Shown: positions 16,850 through 26,349, counted from the first letter of the stretch. The stretch is 64,000 nt of DNA from Paenibacillus sp. HW567 (GCF_000374185.1 NZ_KB910518.1:1234546-1298545); one strand, 5' to 3'. Made by a program: numbers and translations. The notes: generated by a model from the sequence alone, not told the origin.

Positions 16850-16972
16850 TGCCCGGGTGAAAGCTCCAAATTGTAGTCAAGCTACGAAAACGGCAGTTTA
16901 GTAAGCGTTCCCATTGCCGTAAGGCAGTAACCGCCGCGCTTCGTGCTTACAGAGTTTTAGGAGGTAGGTCTA

Positions 16973-18592
16973 ATGTGGAAAATTGCAATCATTGATGATG
17001 AGCGTCAAGTCCTGAAGGGGATGAAGCGGGTAATTCCCTGGGATGAGCTGGGAGCTGAATGGGTTGGGGAGGCTTTGAACGGAGAGGATGGACTGGAGAT
17101 GATTCGTGCTGCCCAGCCGGACATCGTGATCACTGATCTGTATATGCCTGTGATGAGCGGCCTGGATATGATGGAGCGGCTCAGGAAGGAGGGCTTTCAA
17201 GGCAAAATCATCATTCTGAGCGGTTATTCGGACTTTGAACATGCAAGACAGGCACTCCGGTTTCAGGTGAGCGACTATGTCTCCAAGCCGATCAGTGTGC
17301 CCACGCTAAAGTCAATCTTAAGCAAAGTTATCGGGGAGCTGGAGGAGGAAGAGGAGAAGCGAATCAGGCAGGAGGAAAGTGAGCTGAAAATGAAGCTGTA
17401 TGAGCCTTTTGTTGAAAAAGAGTGGGTTCGCTCTGCAGCCGTCGGTACGTTAGACCATGCCTACAAAGACAGTACCCATCTTCCTCCGGCGTATCATTAC
17501 TGGCTGGAACGTAAGCATGTTACGGTTGGCATTGAACTGGTCCGAGATGAACGGGCCTGTTGCTTCTCCTTATCCGATTGGAATCTGTTCCGGTTTGCGG
17601 TCAGCAATATCGCTTGTGAAGTTGCGTGTAAGCTATTTACGGGTGTGGAATACACGGAGCTTCACAGCACCAGGGCGTTATTGATCATTCACCCGGGTGC
17701 CGTGAAGCCGGATGAATTGGATAAGAAGCTGGAGGAGTTAGGGATTGGGCTGATTGACAGTATTGGCAGCTATCTTAAGCTGGTGGCGCGTATTGGAATT
17801 GGCGGGGTTAAGGATACATGGACGAAGATTTCTGACTCCACGGAGGAGGCCTTCCGGGCAATGGATCAGAGAGCATTACGGATTGCTCCGGCTTTTGAGG
17901 TGTACAGATATCAGGAGAATAGCAGCAGCGATCAGGTAGGAGCCACTCTTTTCCCGGTCAAATTCTCATATAAGCTGGCCACTGCAATGAAGGCGTCGCA
18001 GGAATCCGAGGCCCATCAGCTTGTTATTGACTATATAACGGAAATGAAGCAGCATGACGGAGTTTCACAGGGGTCCGTACAAATGCTAGGGAGCGAGCTA
18101 TGGGGAATTATAACCTATTCGTTATATGAATCCGGGCTTGTACTGGATAACCTGTTCACGCATGACCAAATTGCCAAGGAGATTGGCAGCCTGAGCGGGC
18201 CGGACCAACTGGAAAGCTGGCTGCTGGACAAGATTACAAGAATCTGCAGCAGCAGGCAGTGGAAGGGAAGCAGCAAGCACAGACAGATTGTTGATTTCAT
18301 GACCGGCTATATTCATGAGCATTATGCTGAAGAACTCACGCTTGCAGAGCTTTCCGATAAGGTGTACATTTCGCGGAACCATCTTTCAATTATTTTCAAA
18401 AATTTCACCGGAGAGACCTTCAATAACTACCTGACCCGGGTGCGGATTGAGAAGGCGCGGGAATTACTTATGGAGCGGAATATGCTGGTGTATGAGGTGG
18501 CGGAGCAGGTCGGCTACAAGAACATCCCCTATTTCAGTACGCTGTTCAAAAAAATAATCGGCATGAACCCCACAGAAATTATCAAAAACTAG
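16973..18592 (+). CDS. Response regulator, YesN type (receiver plus AraC HTH)
   Basis: The 539-residue protein has a receiver domain (1-120) with acidic pocket DDE at 8-10, phospho-acceptor Asp55 in VITDLYMPV and Lys in YVSKPIS. A long middle region follows, and the C-terminal 100 residues form an AraC double helix-turn-helix (YISRNHLSIIFKNFTGETF and IPYFSTLFKKIIGMNPTEI). ATG 16973 follows AGGAGGT. The 18-bp upstream element occurs only about 10 bp after its stop, facing the next hydrolase gene, and again before the GH30 gene at 2.5 kb, so this regulator is a prime candidate to bind it. Confidence 0.93.
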   Translation: MWKIAIIDDERQVLKGMKRVIPWDELGAEWVGEALNGEDGLEMIRAAQPDIVITDLYMPVMSGLDMMERLRKEGFQGKIIILSGYSDFEHARQALRFQVSDYVSKPISVPTLKSILSKVIGELEEEEEKRIRQEESELKMKLYEPFVEKEWVRSAAVGTLDHAYKDSTHLPPAYHYWLERKHVTVGIELVRDERACCFSLSDWNLFRFAVSNIACEVACKLFTGVEYTELHSTRALLIIHPGAVKPDELDKKLEELGIGLIDSIGSYLKLVARIGIGGVKDTWTKISDSTEEAFRAMDQRALRIAPAFEVYRYQENSSSDQVGATLFPVKFSYKLATAMKASQESEAHQLVIDYITEMKQHDGVSQGSVQMLGSELWGIITYSLYESGLVLDNLFTHDQIAKEIGSLSGPDQLESWLLDKITRICSSRQWKGSSKHRQIVDFMTGYIHEHYAEELTLAELSDKVYISRNHLSIIFKNFTGETFNNYLTRVRIEKARELLMERNMLVYEVAEQVGYKNIPYFSTLFKKIIGMNPTEIIKN

Positions 18593-18602
18593 TGTCACTT
18601 TC

Positions 18603-18674
18603 TGATCTGTTCGCGCAATAAATATAGCGAAATGTGCAAGGATTATTCTCTGGAACTACTCTAAAATGTCATTA
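18603..18674 (+). promoter_or_regulatory. Conserved upstream element and -10-like box, copy 2
   Basis: TGATCTGTTCGCGCAATA (18603-18620) and TAAAATGTCATTA (18662-18674) repeat the arrangement at 2492/2551 with the same 59-bp offset. Here the promoter-like unit faces the hydrolase gene at 19131, but the repeat element inserted at 18682 lies in between, right after the presumed start site. Confidence 0.6.
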
Positions 18675-18681
18675 TCCTAGT

Positions 18682-19075
18682 CCTGCATCAGAGCTAATCT
18701 GTGGGTGAGGTCATCCCCTCAGGGGTTGGTGAAGAGAAGCCGCAGCAGCGAAATCAGCTCCTTATGGACCTGAGAGCCGTTATTTTCAAGAAAACGCCAC
18801 TTGTTGCGGCTTAACGGACCGAGGCGCGCTTAGGGGCACCCAAAGGAACGTTTAGGCGCGGAATATTTCATCATAAGGCCCGTGGTGTCCGTAACTTACC
18901 CAAGCCGTGACTTTCATCCGAAATAAGCGCACCTCAGTCCGTAACGCCGGGCCAAACGCCAATTCAAGAACGAACCCCGTCTGGGAAGGGGTGTACCTGA
19001 GGGAGGATCGCTCCACGCCTTCCGTCCTTCGGGCATCCCGCACCCCAACTCCACGATTGTAAATCTGACGCTCTA
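18682..19075 (-). mobile_element. MITE-like repeat element, copy B (394 bp)
   Basis: This is the inverted partner of 9788-10182, flanked by a perfect 5-bp direct repeat CTAGT (18677-18681 and 19076-19080), the mark of a transposition event. Termini CCTGCATCAGAG and, on the other strand, TAGAGCGTCAGA share GC(A/G)TCAGA. It contains no transposase. Removing the element and one CTAGT would bring the hydrolase start to about 60 bases from the predicted transcription start at 18673; its presence gives an untranslated leader of about 460 bases with extensive potential hairpins. Confidence 0.75.
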
Positions 19076-19130
19076 CTAGTATGCAGGATGAGGATTGAAG
19101 GCGTTCTATAGCAGACTGGAGGATATGATC

Positions 19131-21107
19131 ATGGAGCTGATTGTAACGGCAAGAAGCAAACATCAAGAGGATACGGAATATGCAATCTTGGACAGACATG
19201 GACTAAGCGCGTCAGTAGAGATCACAGGCGGGGACGGCAGTGCCAGGCAGCCCTTTCAGGCAAGGGTAAGGGTACGGAATTTAAGCAGCACCATGTGGTC
19301 GGGAGTCATTCATGTGGAGCTGCCGTTTGCCAAGGTCAATCCGCGTTTTTTCCTGCCGGCATTTATGTATGGCCGAAACCGCGGGGAGGCTCCGCAGAAT
19401 GTTCCCAATGAGTTCCCCAGACTGAGAGAAGGAAGTCCTGAACGCCCTTCTTCTCCTTGGTGGATGGTGCGAAGCGACCGGTTGTCGCATCCGGCGGCAC
19501 TTGTATATGACAACGGCAAAATAGTTGGCCTTAGTGCCAGTCCATATTTCATCAGCAGGGATGGGATCAAATCCCAGTGGGTGCCGGACCTTCCGGGTGA
19601 ATTCTATCAATATGGCGGCTATTCCTGCTCGCTTGCCAAAGGAACGGTCGGATATACGCTTGGATATGAGAACGCTCCCCTGCTGTTTATCAAATCGCGT
19701 CTGGTCAAGGAACGGGCGCCTCTAGGCGGGAATTGTTTTGAACTGGCAGCCGCGGAGTCTGTGGAGTTCACTGTGGATGTATATGAATATGCTGCTGAAT
19801 CCGAGCTGGGCATCAATGCGGCGGTTGAAGAAATCTATTGCCGCTACCATCAGCATCCAAGACAGGGCAGCGATATTCCAACGGCTGCAAGCGATTTGTC
19901 CAAGGCGATCTATCACTATGCATGGCTCCCCGGGGAACGGAGTTATTCCACCTTTGTCTATGAGGATAAGGAAACGGGCGGCTACCGGTACAATAAGATT
20001 ATTTCAATTAGCTGGACCGGTGGATTACCTGTGGCAACTCCGGTGCTGATGGCTGCCCTGCGGCTTGGTGACGAGCCTATGCGCGAGCAAGCGCTTTCCT
20101 GCATCCAGAATATTATCGAGACCTCCCTGAACCCTGCATCGGGGCTGCCGTATGAGGCGTATCAGGACGGGGGCTGGAGCACTAAAGGCTGGTGGTTTGA
20201 CGGGATGCGCACCCCTGGACATTCTGCTTATCTGTGCGCGCAGGCGTTATTTTATATAATGAAGGCCTATGCATTTGAAAAGCGGTTCAAAAACTGCCTG
20301 CATGAGGATTGGATGGGATTTGTGAGACAGGTTCTTCCCATATTGGAGAAGAGCAAAAACTCGGATGATGAATATCCGGCTATCCTGTCCGAGCAGACGG
20401 GGGCCGGGCTTGAATATGATTCCTTCGGCGGAGCTTGGTGCATGGCCGCTACGGCATACTACAGCTTCCTCACGGGTGACAAAGCCCATCTGGACAGCGT
20501 TAAACGCAGCGAGAAGCATTATTATGAGTGTTACGTGAAGCACATGGAATGTTACGGGGCTCCGCTTGATGCGGATAAGGCAGTGGATTCGGAAGGGATT
20601 CTGGCATACATTAAGGCTGTCAGATTCCTGCATGCCCTCACTGGCGATGAGCTGTATCTCGATCATATGAGGGATGCGCTCGACTATGAGTTCACCTTCA
20701 AATTCGCTTATAATTCACCGGTTAAGGTGCCGCCGCTCAGTACTATCGGCTGGTCAAGCTGCGGGGGAAGCGTCACATCTGTCGCCAATCCGCATATCCA
20801 TCCGATGTCCGGTAACCTTGTGGACGAGCTGTATTACTTCGTGCAGCAGCGTGAGGATGATTACGTCCGGCAGCGGCTGCTGGATACAGTCGGCTGGGGC
20901 TGTCAGACCTATAACCGCTTTGATAAGGAATTTGGCTATGGCAAAAAGGGCTGGATGTCCGAGAGATTTTGCCACTCTGAAGGGTTAGTCACGGAGGTGT
21001 ACAGCGATGGCTCCCCGGCCAGCACATGGTTCTGCCTGATGCCCTGGGCCGGCGGCAGTATATTGGAAGGTCTGGTTGGTGACTACTGGGAGGCGAACGT
21101 TAAATAA
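19131..21107 (+). CDS. Putative six-hairpin glycoside hydrolase, family not recognised
   Basis: The protein has 658 residues from ATG 19131, chosen because CTGGAGG ends 8 bases upstream; an in-frame TTG at 19095 sits only 14 bases from the repeat element. The N-terminal 250 residues look like beta-sandwich strands (FQARVRVRNLSSTMWSGVIH). The rest is rich in Trp and Gly helix-hairpin segments of the (alpha/alpha)6-barrel kind (WSTKGWWFDGMRTPGHSAYL, YDSFGGAWCMAATAYYSF, WSSCGGSVTSVANPHIHP). There is no signal peptide. I cannot assign a GH family; the neighbours GH95 and sucrose phosphorylase suggest intracellular processing of imported glycans. Conserved Asp/Glu residues in the barrel segments are plausible catalysts. 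Confidence 0.7.
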   Translation: MELIVTARSKHQEDTEYAILDRHGLSASVEITGGDGSARQPFQARVRVRNLSSTMWSGVIHVELPFAKVNPRFFLPAFMYGRNRGEAPQNVPNEFPRLREGSPERPSSPWWMVRSDRLSHPAALVYDNGKIVGLSASPYFISRDGIKSQWVPDLPGEFYQYGGYSCSLAKGTVGYTLGYENAPLLFIKSRLVKERAPLGGNCFELAAAESVEFTVDVYEYAAESELGINAAVEEIYCRYHQHPRQGSDIPTAASDLSKAIYHYAWLPGERSYSTFVYEDKETGGYRYNKIISISWTGGLPVATPVLMAALRLGDEPMREQALSCIQNIIETSLNPASGLPYEAYQDGGWSTKGWWFDGMRTPGHSAYLCAQALFYIMKAYAFEKRFKNCLHEDWMGFVRQVLPILEKSKNSDDEYPAILSEQTGAGLEYDSFGGAWCMAATAYYSFLTGDKAHLDSVKRSEKHYYECYVKHMECYGAPLDADKAVDSEGILAYIKAVRFLHALTGDELYLDHMRDALDYEFTFKFAYNSPVKVPPLSTIGWSSCGGSVTSVANPHIHPMSGNLVDELYYFVQQREDDYVRQRLLDTVGWGCQTYNRFDKEFGYGKKGWMSERFCHSEGLVTEVYSDGSPASTWFCLMPWAGGSILEGLVGDYWEANVK

Positions 21108-21266
21108 TCGGTTTGCACGTGAAGTCATTTTAACTCGGTAAAAAGTAAGAAATATACAAATGGAGGTTAGAAATATATATTCATCTGTAACCCGTTCTGT
21201 TGCTAGGATAAGAGAGGAGAAAGGCGCTTCGAAGGAGCGCTATATGAGATTTAAGGGAGCGGTATT

Positions 21267-23579
21267 ATGAACAAAAATCAAATTTGGTATGACAAGCCTG
21301 CGGAACATTGGGAAGAAGCCTTGCCGCTTGGCAACGGAACACTTGGGGGCATGGTGTTCGGGAACCCGGCTATTGAACGGATTCAACTGAACGAAGACAG
21401 TCTTTGGTACGGCGGACCGATGGACAGAAACAACCCCGACACTAAGGAGCATTTGAGCGAGATTAGGAGCCTCTTGTTATCGGGACAGATTCAGGAAGCG
21501 GAGGAACTGGCAGCGAGAGTCCTGATTGGGGTGCCGGATGGGCAGCGCCATTATGAGGCCTTGGGCGATCTGTACTTGGATAGCTGCGATTCAGAGGAGA
21601 GTATGGACGATTACCGGAGGGAATTGGACCTTGAGCAAGGAGTTGCCCGTGTAAAATATACCGCCCGCCATGTTGAATACCGCCGCGAATACTTCTCAAG
21701 TTACCCGGATCAGGTGTTTGCGGTTCGCCTGACCGCAAGTGTGCCGGGTAATCTGTCCTTCAAGTTATTGTTTGGCAGAGGTTCGGTCCTGGGGCCTTCG
21801 CGGTGGTCGGGTAGCCTGAAGCGCCCTGTCGGATTTCACGCTTATCTGGACCGGATAGGTGTAAATAAGCAAGGAGACATGATTATTCGCGGCAGAAGCG
21901 GCGGAGAGGAGGGCATCCGTTTTGCCTGCGCCATCCGGGTGCTGGCAGAAGGCGGCCGCCTTTCCTATAGCGGGGGGCAGCTTGTGCTGGATCAAGCGGA
22001 CGCAGCGACGATCCTGGTCTCGGCATGCACGGATTTTCGGGTTCCGAAGGAACAAATGGAAGCTGAATGCGTGCGGAGGATTGAGCTTGCGGCGTCCAAA
22101 GCTTACGAACAATTGCTTGCGGATCACATCGTGGATTACCGGAAGCTGTTCAGCCGGATGAAGTTAACGTTGCAGGGCAGTGAAGATCATTCGTCGGTGT
22201 CTGAGCTGCCTATGGACCGCCGGTTGGACCGAATCCGCAGTGGAAAGGATGACCCGGAGCTTGTCAGTTTGTATTTCCAGTTTGGCCGGTATCTGCTGAT
22301 CTCAAGCAGCCGTCCGGGCGCGCTGCCGGCTAATCTTCAGGGCATCTGGAACAAGGACATGCTCCCGATATGGGACAGCAAATATACGATCAACATCAAT
22401 ACACAGATGAATTACTGGCCTGCGGAAAGCTGTAATCTGTCCGAATGTCATGAACCGTTATTTGATTTTATCGGGAGGCTGCGGGAGCGGGGCCGGGAAA
22501 CTGCCAAGGTGATGTACGGCTGCCGGGGATTTATGGCCCATCATAATTCCGATATTTGGGCAGATACCGCCCCGCAGGATGTCTGTGTTACTTCTACCTT
22601 TTGGACGATGGGGGCGGCTTGGCTGTGCCTGCATTTATGGGACCACTACGAATACGGAAGAGATGTCCAGTTTCTTGAGGATATCTACGGGACTATGAAG
22701 GAGGCGGCTCTGTTCCTGCTTGATTTTCTGGTGGAAGATCCAAGCGGAGCGCTTGTCACTTGTCCTTCCTCGTCTCCTGAGAACTATTACGTCCTGCCAA
22801 GCGGGGAGTCGGGAGCATTATGCTACGGCGCTTCTATGGATAGCCAGATCACGCGTGAGCTTTTTGCCCGCTGTATAGAGAGTACAGAAATCCTGCAAGC
22901 CGACCTTGAATTCGGGGAGACCCTGCGCAGCGCGCTGGAGCGGATTCCACAGCCCGCCATCGGGAAGTACGGTCAAATCCAGGAGTGGAGCATCGACTAT
23001 GAGGAAGTGGAGCCGGGCCACCGGCATATCTCGCATTTGTTCGCGCTGCATCCCGGGTCGCAAATCACGCTGCAATCCACGCCTGATTGGGCCGGTGCCG
23101 CCAGAACGACGCTGGAGCGGAGATTGAAGAACGGAGGGGGACATACGGGCTGGAGCCGGGCCTGGATTCTTAACATGTGGGCGAGATTGGAAGCGGCTGA
23201 GCAAGCGTATGACAATGTGATGGAACTGCTGCGCTCTTCGACTTTACCGAACCTGTTCTGCAACCATCCTCCATTTCAGATAGACGGTAATTTCGGCGGG
23301 ACCGCCGGCATCGCAGAGATGCTGGTGCAAAGTCATGCAGGGGTGATCCGTCTGCTCCCCGCATTGCCGGCTTCATGGCCGTCCGGGTACATTCGCGGTG
23401 TTCGGGCACGTGGCGGATACGAGGTGGACATGGAGTGGAGCAGCGGCCAATTGCAGAATGTGAGCATTCGTGCCTTGGAGCCGGGCAGTATTGTTCTTTC
23501 CTACGGGGAGCAAAGGGTAGAGCTGCATTTTCCAGAACCGGGATTCTGCATACACTTGAATTCAGGCGAATTTTTGTAA
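21267..23579 (+). CDS. GH95 alpha-L-fucosidase / alpha-L-galactosidase
   Basis: This 770-residue protein opens with the GH95 N-terminal domain signature (WYDKPAEHWEEALPLGNGTL, IQLNEDSLWYGGP). The catalytic (alpha/alpha)6 barrel carries NINTQMNYWPAESCNL, where two Asn assist the inverting mechanism, and QIDGNFGGTAGIAEML, which holds the catalytic Asp. Family members remove terminal alpha-1,2-L-fucose or L-galactose, for example from xyloglucan side chains. It lacks a signal peptide, so it acts on imported oligosaccharides. The start is ATG 21267 after AAGGGAG; a short GCGCTTCGAAGGAGCGC hairpin lies about 30 bases upstream of it. It follows the six-hairpin gene and precedes sucrose phosphorylase. 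Confidence 0.9.
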   Translation: MNKNQIWYDKPAEHWEEALPLGNGTLGGMVFGNPAIERIQLNEDSLWYGGPMDRNNPDTKEHLSEIRSLLLSGQIQEAEELAARVLIGVPDGQRHYEALGDLYLDSCDSEESMDDYRRELDLEQGVARVKYTARHVEYRREYFSSYPDQVFAVRLTASVPGNLSFKLLFGRGSVLGPSRWSGSLKRPVGFHAYLDRIGVNKQGDMIIRGRSGGEEGIRFACAIRVLAEGGRLSYSGGQLVLDQADAATILVSACTDFRVPKEQMEAECVRRIELAASKAYEQLLADHIVDYRKLFSRMKLTLQGSEDHSSVSELPMDRRLDRIRSGKDDPELVSLYFQFGRYLLISSSRPGALPANLQGIWNKDMLPIWDSKYTININTQMNYWPAESCNLSECHEPLFDFIGRLRERGRETAKVMYGCRGFMAHHNSDIWADTAPQDVCVTSTFWTMGAAWLCLHLWDHYEYGRDVQFLEDIYGTMKEAALFLLDFLVEDPSGALVTCPSSSPENYYVLPSGESGALCYGASMDSQITRELFARCIESTEILQADLEFGETLRSALERIPQPAIGKYGQIQEWSIDYEEVEPGHRHISHLFALHPGSQITLQSTPDWAGAARTTLERRLKNGGGHTGWSRAWILNMWARLEAAEQAYDNVMELLRSSTLPNLFCNHPPFQIDGNFGGTAGIAEMLVQSHAGVIRLLPALPASWPSGYIRGVRARGGYEVDMEWSSGQLQNVSIRALEPGSIVLSYGEQRVELHFPEPGFCIHLNSGEFL

Positions 23580-23696
23580 AAAAAGGACTGATTTTTGGAA
23601 GCCATCGTGCCTCATGCCCGGCTAAAATAATATTGTCTAGGAGAAGTAACACCGAAACTTGAGGACATCCAGGCATATTGCAGGAGGTTATAGACG

Positions 23697-25166
23697 ATGG
23701 CTATCCAAAATAAAGTCCAATTGATCACGTATCCCGATTCCATGGGCGGAAATCTGAAGGTGTTGAATGAACTGCTTCAGAAGCATTTCACGGATATTTT
23801 TCCTGGCGGCATTCATATCCTTCCCCCATTCCCTTCTTCCGGGGACCGGGGATTTGCTCCGCTCACTTATCTTGAGATTGAGCCAAGCTTCGGCACCTGG
23901 GAGGATATCCGGGCCATTGGGGATACGTTTGATGTGCTGGTGGATTTGATGGTGAATCACATCTCCCGCCAATCGCCGTATTTTCAAGACTTCCTTGAGA
24001 AGGGAAGGTCTTCCGAATTTGCCGATTTATTTATGTCACTGGACAAGATCTGGGACGATGGGAGCCCTGTTCAAGCTGACATTGAGAAAATGTTCTTGCG
24101 CAGACCCTTGCCCTATTCGACCTTTCAACTTAACGGCAGTGGTGAGGAGGAGAAGGTCTGGACGACCTTTGGAAAGACAGATCCTTCAGAGCAGATTGAT
24201 CTGGATGTCCATTCACCGCTGACCCGGCGGCTTTTGCGGTTGTTTTTTGAAAATTTCAAGAAACAGAACATCAAAATGGTCAGGCTCGATGCTGTCGGGT
24301 ATGTCATCAAGAAGCTGGGAACCAGTTGTTTTTTTGTGGAGCCGGAAATATATGAATTTCTCGATTGGATCAAGGAAATGGCAGACGCGCTGGACATTGA
24401 GCTATTACCCGAAGTGCATGCGCATTATAGCACTCAATACAAATTGTCGGAGCACGGGTGCTGGATATACGATTTCATTCTGCCTTACCGGGTGCTGGAG
24501 GCGCTTACCGGCAGGTCCAATACGGAGCTGTACTCCTATCTGAAGACCCGGCCGCACAAGCAGTTCACGATGCTCGATTGCCATGACGGGATTCCGGTTA
24601 AGCCGGACCTTGACGATCTGATCGACACGAATGAAGCCCGGGAGCTGGTCGGTCTTTGTGTGGAGCGGGGCGCTAATCTGAGCCTCATTTTGTCAGATGA
24701 GCACAAGGCTGCTGACGGATTTGATGTTCATCAGATCCGCTGCACGTATTATAGCGCACTGAATGAAGACGACGATGCGTATCTCGCCGCAAGAGCGATT
24801 CAGCTATTCACACCGGGTATCCCGCAAGTGTATTATGTGGGCCTGCTCGCTGGCAGAAATGACAAGGAACAGGTAACGGCAACGGGAGAAGGGCGCGAAA
24901 TCAACCGCCATAACTACACCGTAGAGGAAATTGAGCAAGCGCTCGAACAAGAAGCCGTGAAACGGCTGATGAAGCTGATTCGCTTCCGTAATACGTACAG
25001 CGCCTTCGATGGAGCGTTTCATGTACTGGATGCGGCAACCGATGAGATCCGGTTGTTATGGGAGCAAGGCGAGAAGTACTGCAAGCTGGTTATCAGCCTG
25101 AAGACGTACCAGACCGTTATTGAATATGTGAACGAGGACGGAATTCCTGTTACTTATCCGGTTTAA
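23697..25166 (+). CDS. Sucrose phosphorylase (GH13 subfamily 18)
   Basis: This 489-residue protein matches the length and motifs of sucrose phosphorylase: nucleophile Asp198 in VRLDAVGYV, acid/base Glu239 in LPEVHAHY and Asp297 in DCHDGIP. The N-terminus VQLITYPDSMGGNL and the ILPPFPSSGDRGFAP loop are also typical. The enzyme splits sucrose with phosphate into alpha-glucose-1-phosphate and fructose in the cytoplasm. The family also includes phosphorylases of sucrose-6-phosphate and glucosylglycerate, so the exact acceptor is not certain. The next gene is a PfkB kinase suited to phosphorylating the released fructose. A terminator follows this gene. Confidence 0.9.
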   Translation: MAIQNKVQLITYPDSMGGNLKVLNELLQKHFTDIFPGGIHILPPFPSSGDRGFAPLTYLEIEPSFGTWEDIRAIGDTFDVLVDLMVNHISRQSPYFQDFLEKGRSSEFADLFMSLDKIWDDGSPVQADIEKMFLRRPLPYSTFQLNGSGEEEKVWTTFGKTDPSEQIDLDVHSPLTRRLLRLFFENFKKQNIKMVRLDAVGYVIKKLGTSCFFVEPEIYEFLDWIKEMADALDIELLPEVHAHYSTQYKLSEHGCWIYDFILPYRVLEALTGRSNTELYSYLKTRPHKQFTMLDCHDGIPVKPDLDDLIDTNEARELVGLCVERGANLSLILSDEHKAADGFDVHQIRCTYYSALNEDDDAYLAARAIQLFTPGIPQVYYVGLLAGRNDKEQVTATGEGREINRHNYTVEEIEQALEQEAVKRLMKLIRFRNTYSAFDGAFHVLDAATDEIRLLWEQGEKYCKLVISLKTYQTVIEYVNEDGIPVTYPV

Positions 25167-25191
25167 TCTCTCATAACCTATCCCATTCTGT

Positions 25192-25255
25192 GGGCGGATG
25201 TCCCTGATGTTGAAGCAAGCTTCATCATTAGAGAGACAATCCGCCCGTATTTTTG
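25192..25255 (+). terminator. Intrinsic terminator after sucrose phosphorylase
   Basis: GGGCGGAT and ATCCGCCC close a hairpin with an internal GAAGC/GCTTC stem, followed by GTATTTTTG. Confidence 0.65.
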
Positions 25256-25357
25256 TAAAAAAAGAACTGATTATTGGAAGAAATCATTCGTGGAGTCCGG
25301 CTACACTTATAGGTGTCCGCTAGATGTGGCGCTTATATATAGCAAGGGGGCAACGAA

Positions 25358-26314
25358 ATGATGGATTTTCACGGCAGACTGACCTTTGAGGATAAATCAA
25401 ATGACCTTTTGGCAGTCGGAGAACTGCTCGTTGACATGATCTCCAATGAGTATGATGATACGTTTCAATCTGCCGGATATACGAAGTTTCTGGGGGGGTC
25501 TCCCTCCAATATCGCAATCAATGTGAAGAAGCTGGGGATCAGATCTTGTATGGTTTCCGCCGTGGGTGAAGACGGCTTCGGCGAGTTTCTTGTGGACAGG
25601 CTGCGCAGAGAAGGAATGGAGCTGCAAGGCATCCAGAAAAGCCGTGATTCCACCAGCTTAGTGGTCGTATCCAAGAGCAAAGCGACGCCGACTCCGATTT
25701 TTTATCGCAGCGCAGACTATCAGTTGGCCTACACATCAACGCTTGAGAAGGCTTTGAAGAATTCCAAGCTTGTGCATTTTTCCTGCTGGCCCGTATCCCG
25801 AATTCCCGCCAGGCATACTATCGAACGGGTAATTGAGGAGGCGAGAACTCAGGGCACGCTGATTGGCTTCGACCCTAACTATCATCCGGGCATTTGGGAG
25901 AAGGGAGAAGATGGTGTACAGTATGTGAAATCCTTGTTCTCCAAGGTGGACATCATCAAGCCATCGGAAGACGATGCCGAGAGGCTGTTCGGCAAGGATA
26001 CCCCATCTAATCAGTTGGAGAAGTTTCTGGAGCTTGGAGCCAAGCTGGTCATTCTGACGTTAGGCAAGGATGGAGCCATTGTGTCAAATGGAAGAGAGAC
26101 GAGAAGCTTTGAGACGCTCGCTACGGACATTGTGGATACTACAGGGGCCGGAGATGCATTCTGGTCCGGATTTTATGCGGCAGCCGTTAAAGGATATACC
26201 GTGCAGGATGCTCTGAATCTCGGCTTTGCTGTAAGTGCTTTCAAATTGAGGTATACTGGAGCTGTAGTGGATTTGCCTAAGCTTGAAGTCATCCAGGACT
26301 ATTACAATTTATAA
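25358..26314 (+). CDS. PfkB family carbohydrate kinase, probable fructokinase
   Basis: This 318-residue protein has the ribokinase-fold signatures: GGSPSNIAINVKKLGIRSCM (substrate region) near residue 47 and DTTGAGDAFWSGFYAA near residue 260, where GAGD holds the catalytic Asp and anion hole. It phosphorylates a sugar from ATP in the cytoplasm. Next to sucrose phosphorylase, fructose is the most likely substrate; 2-keto-3-deoxygluconate or an inositol intermediate are alternatives within the family. ATG 25358 follows AAGGGGG. An esterase gene follows by about 35 bp. Confidence 0.85.
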   Translation: MMDFHGRLTFEDKSNDLLAVGELLVDMISNEYDDTFQSAGYTKFLGGSPSNIAINVKKLGIRSCMVSAVGEDGFGEFLVDRLRREGMELQGIQKSRDSTSLVVVSKSKATPTPIFYRSADYQLAYTSTLEKALKNSKLVHFSCWPVSRIPARHTIERVIEEARTQGTLIGFDPNYHPGIWEKGEDGVQYVKSLFSKVDIIKPSEDDAERLFGKDTPSNQLEKFLELGAKLVILTLGKDGAIVSNGRETRSFETLATDIVDTTGAGDAFWSGFYAAAVKGYTVQDALNLGFAVSAFKLRYTGAVVDLPKLEVIQDYYNL

Positions 26315-26349
26315 GACATGAATCCAAATTCAATTAAGGAGTGATTATT

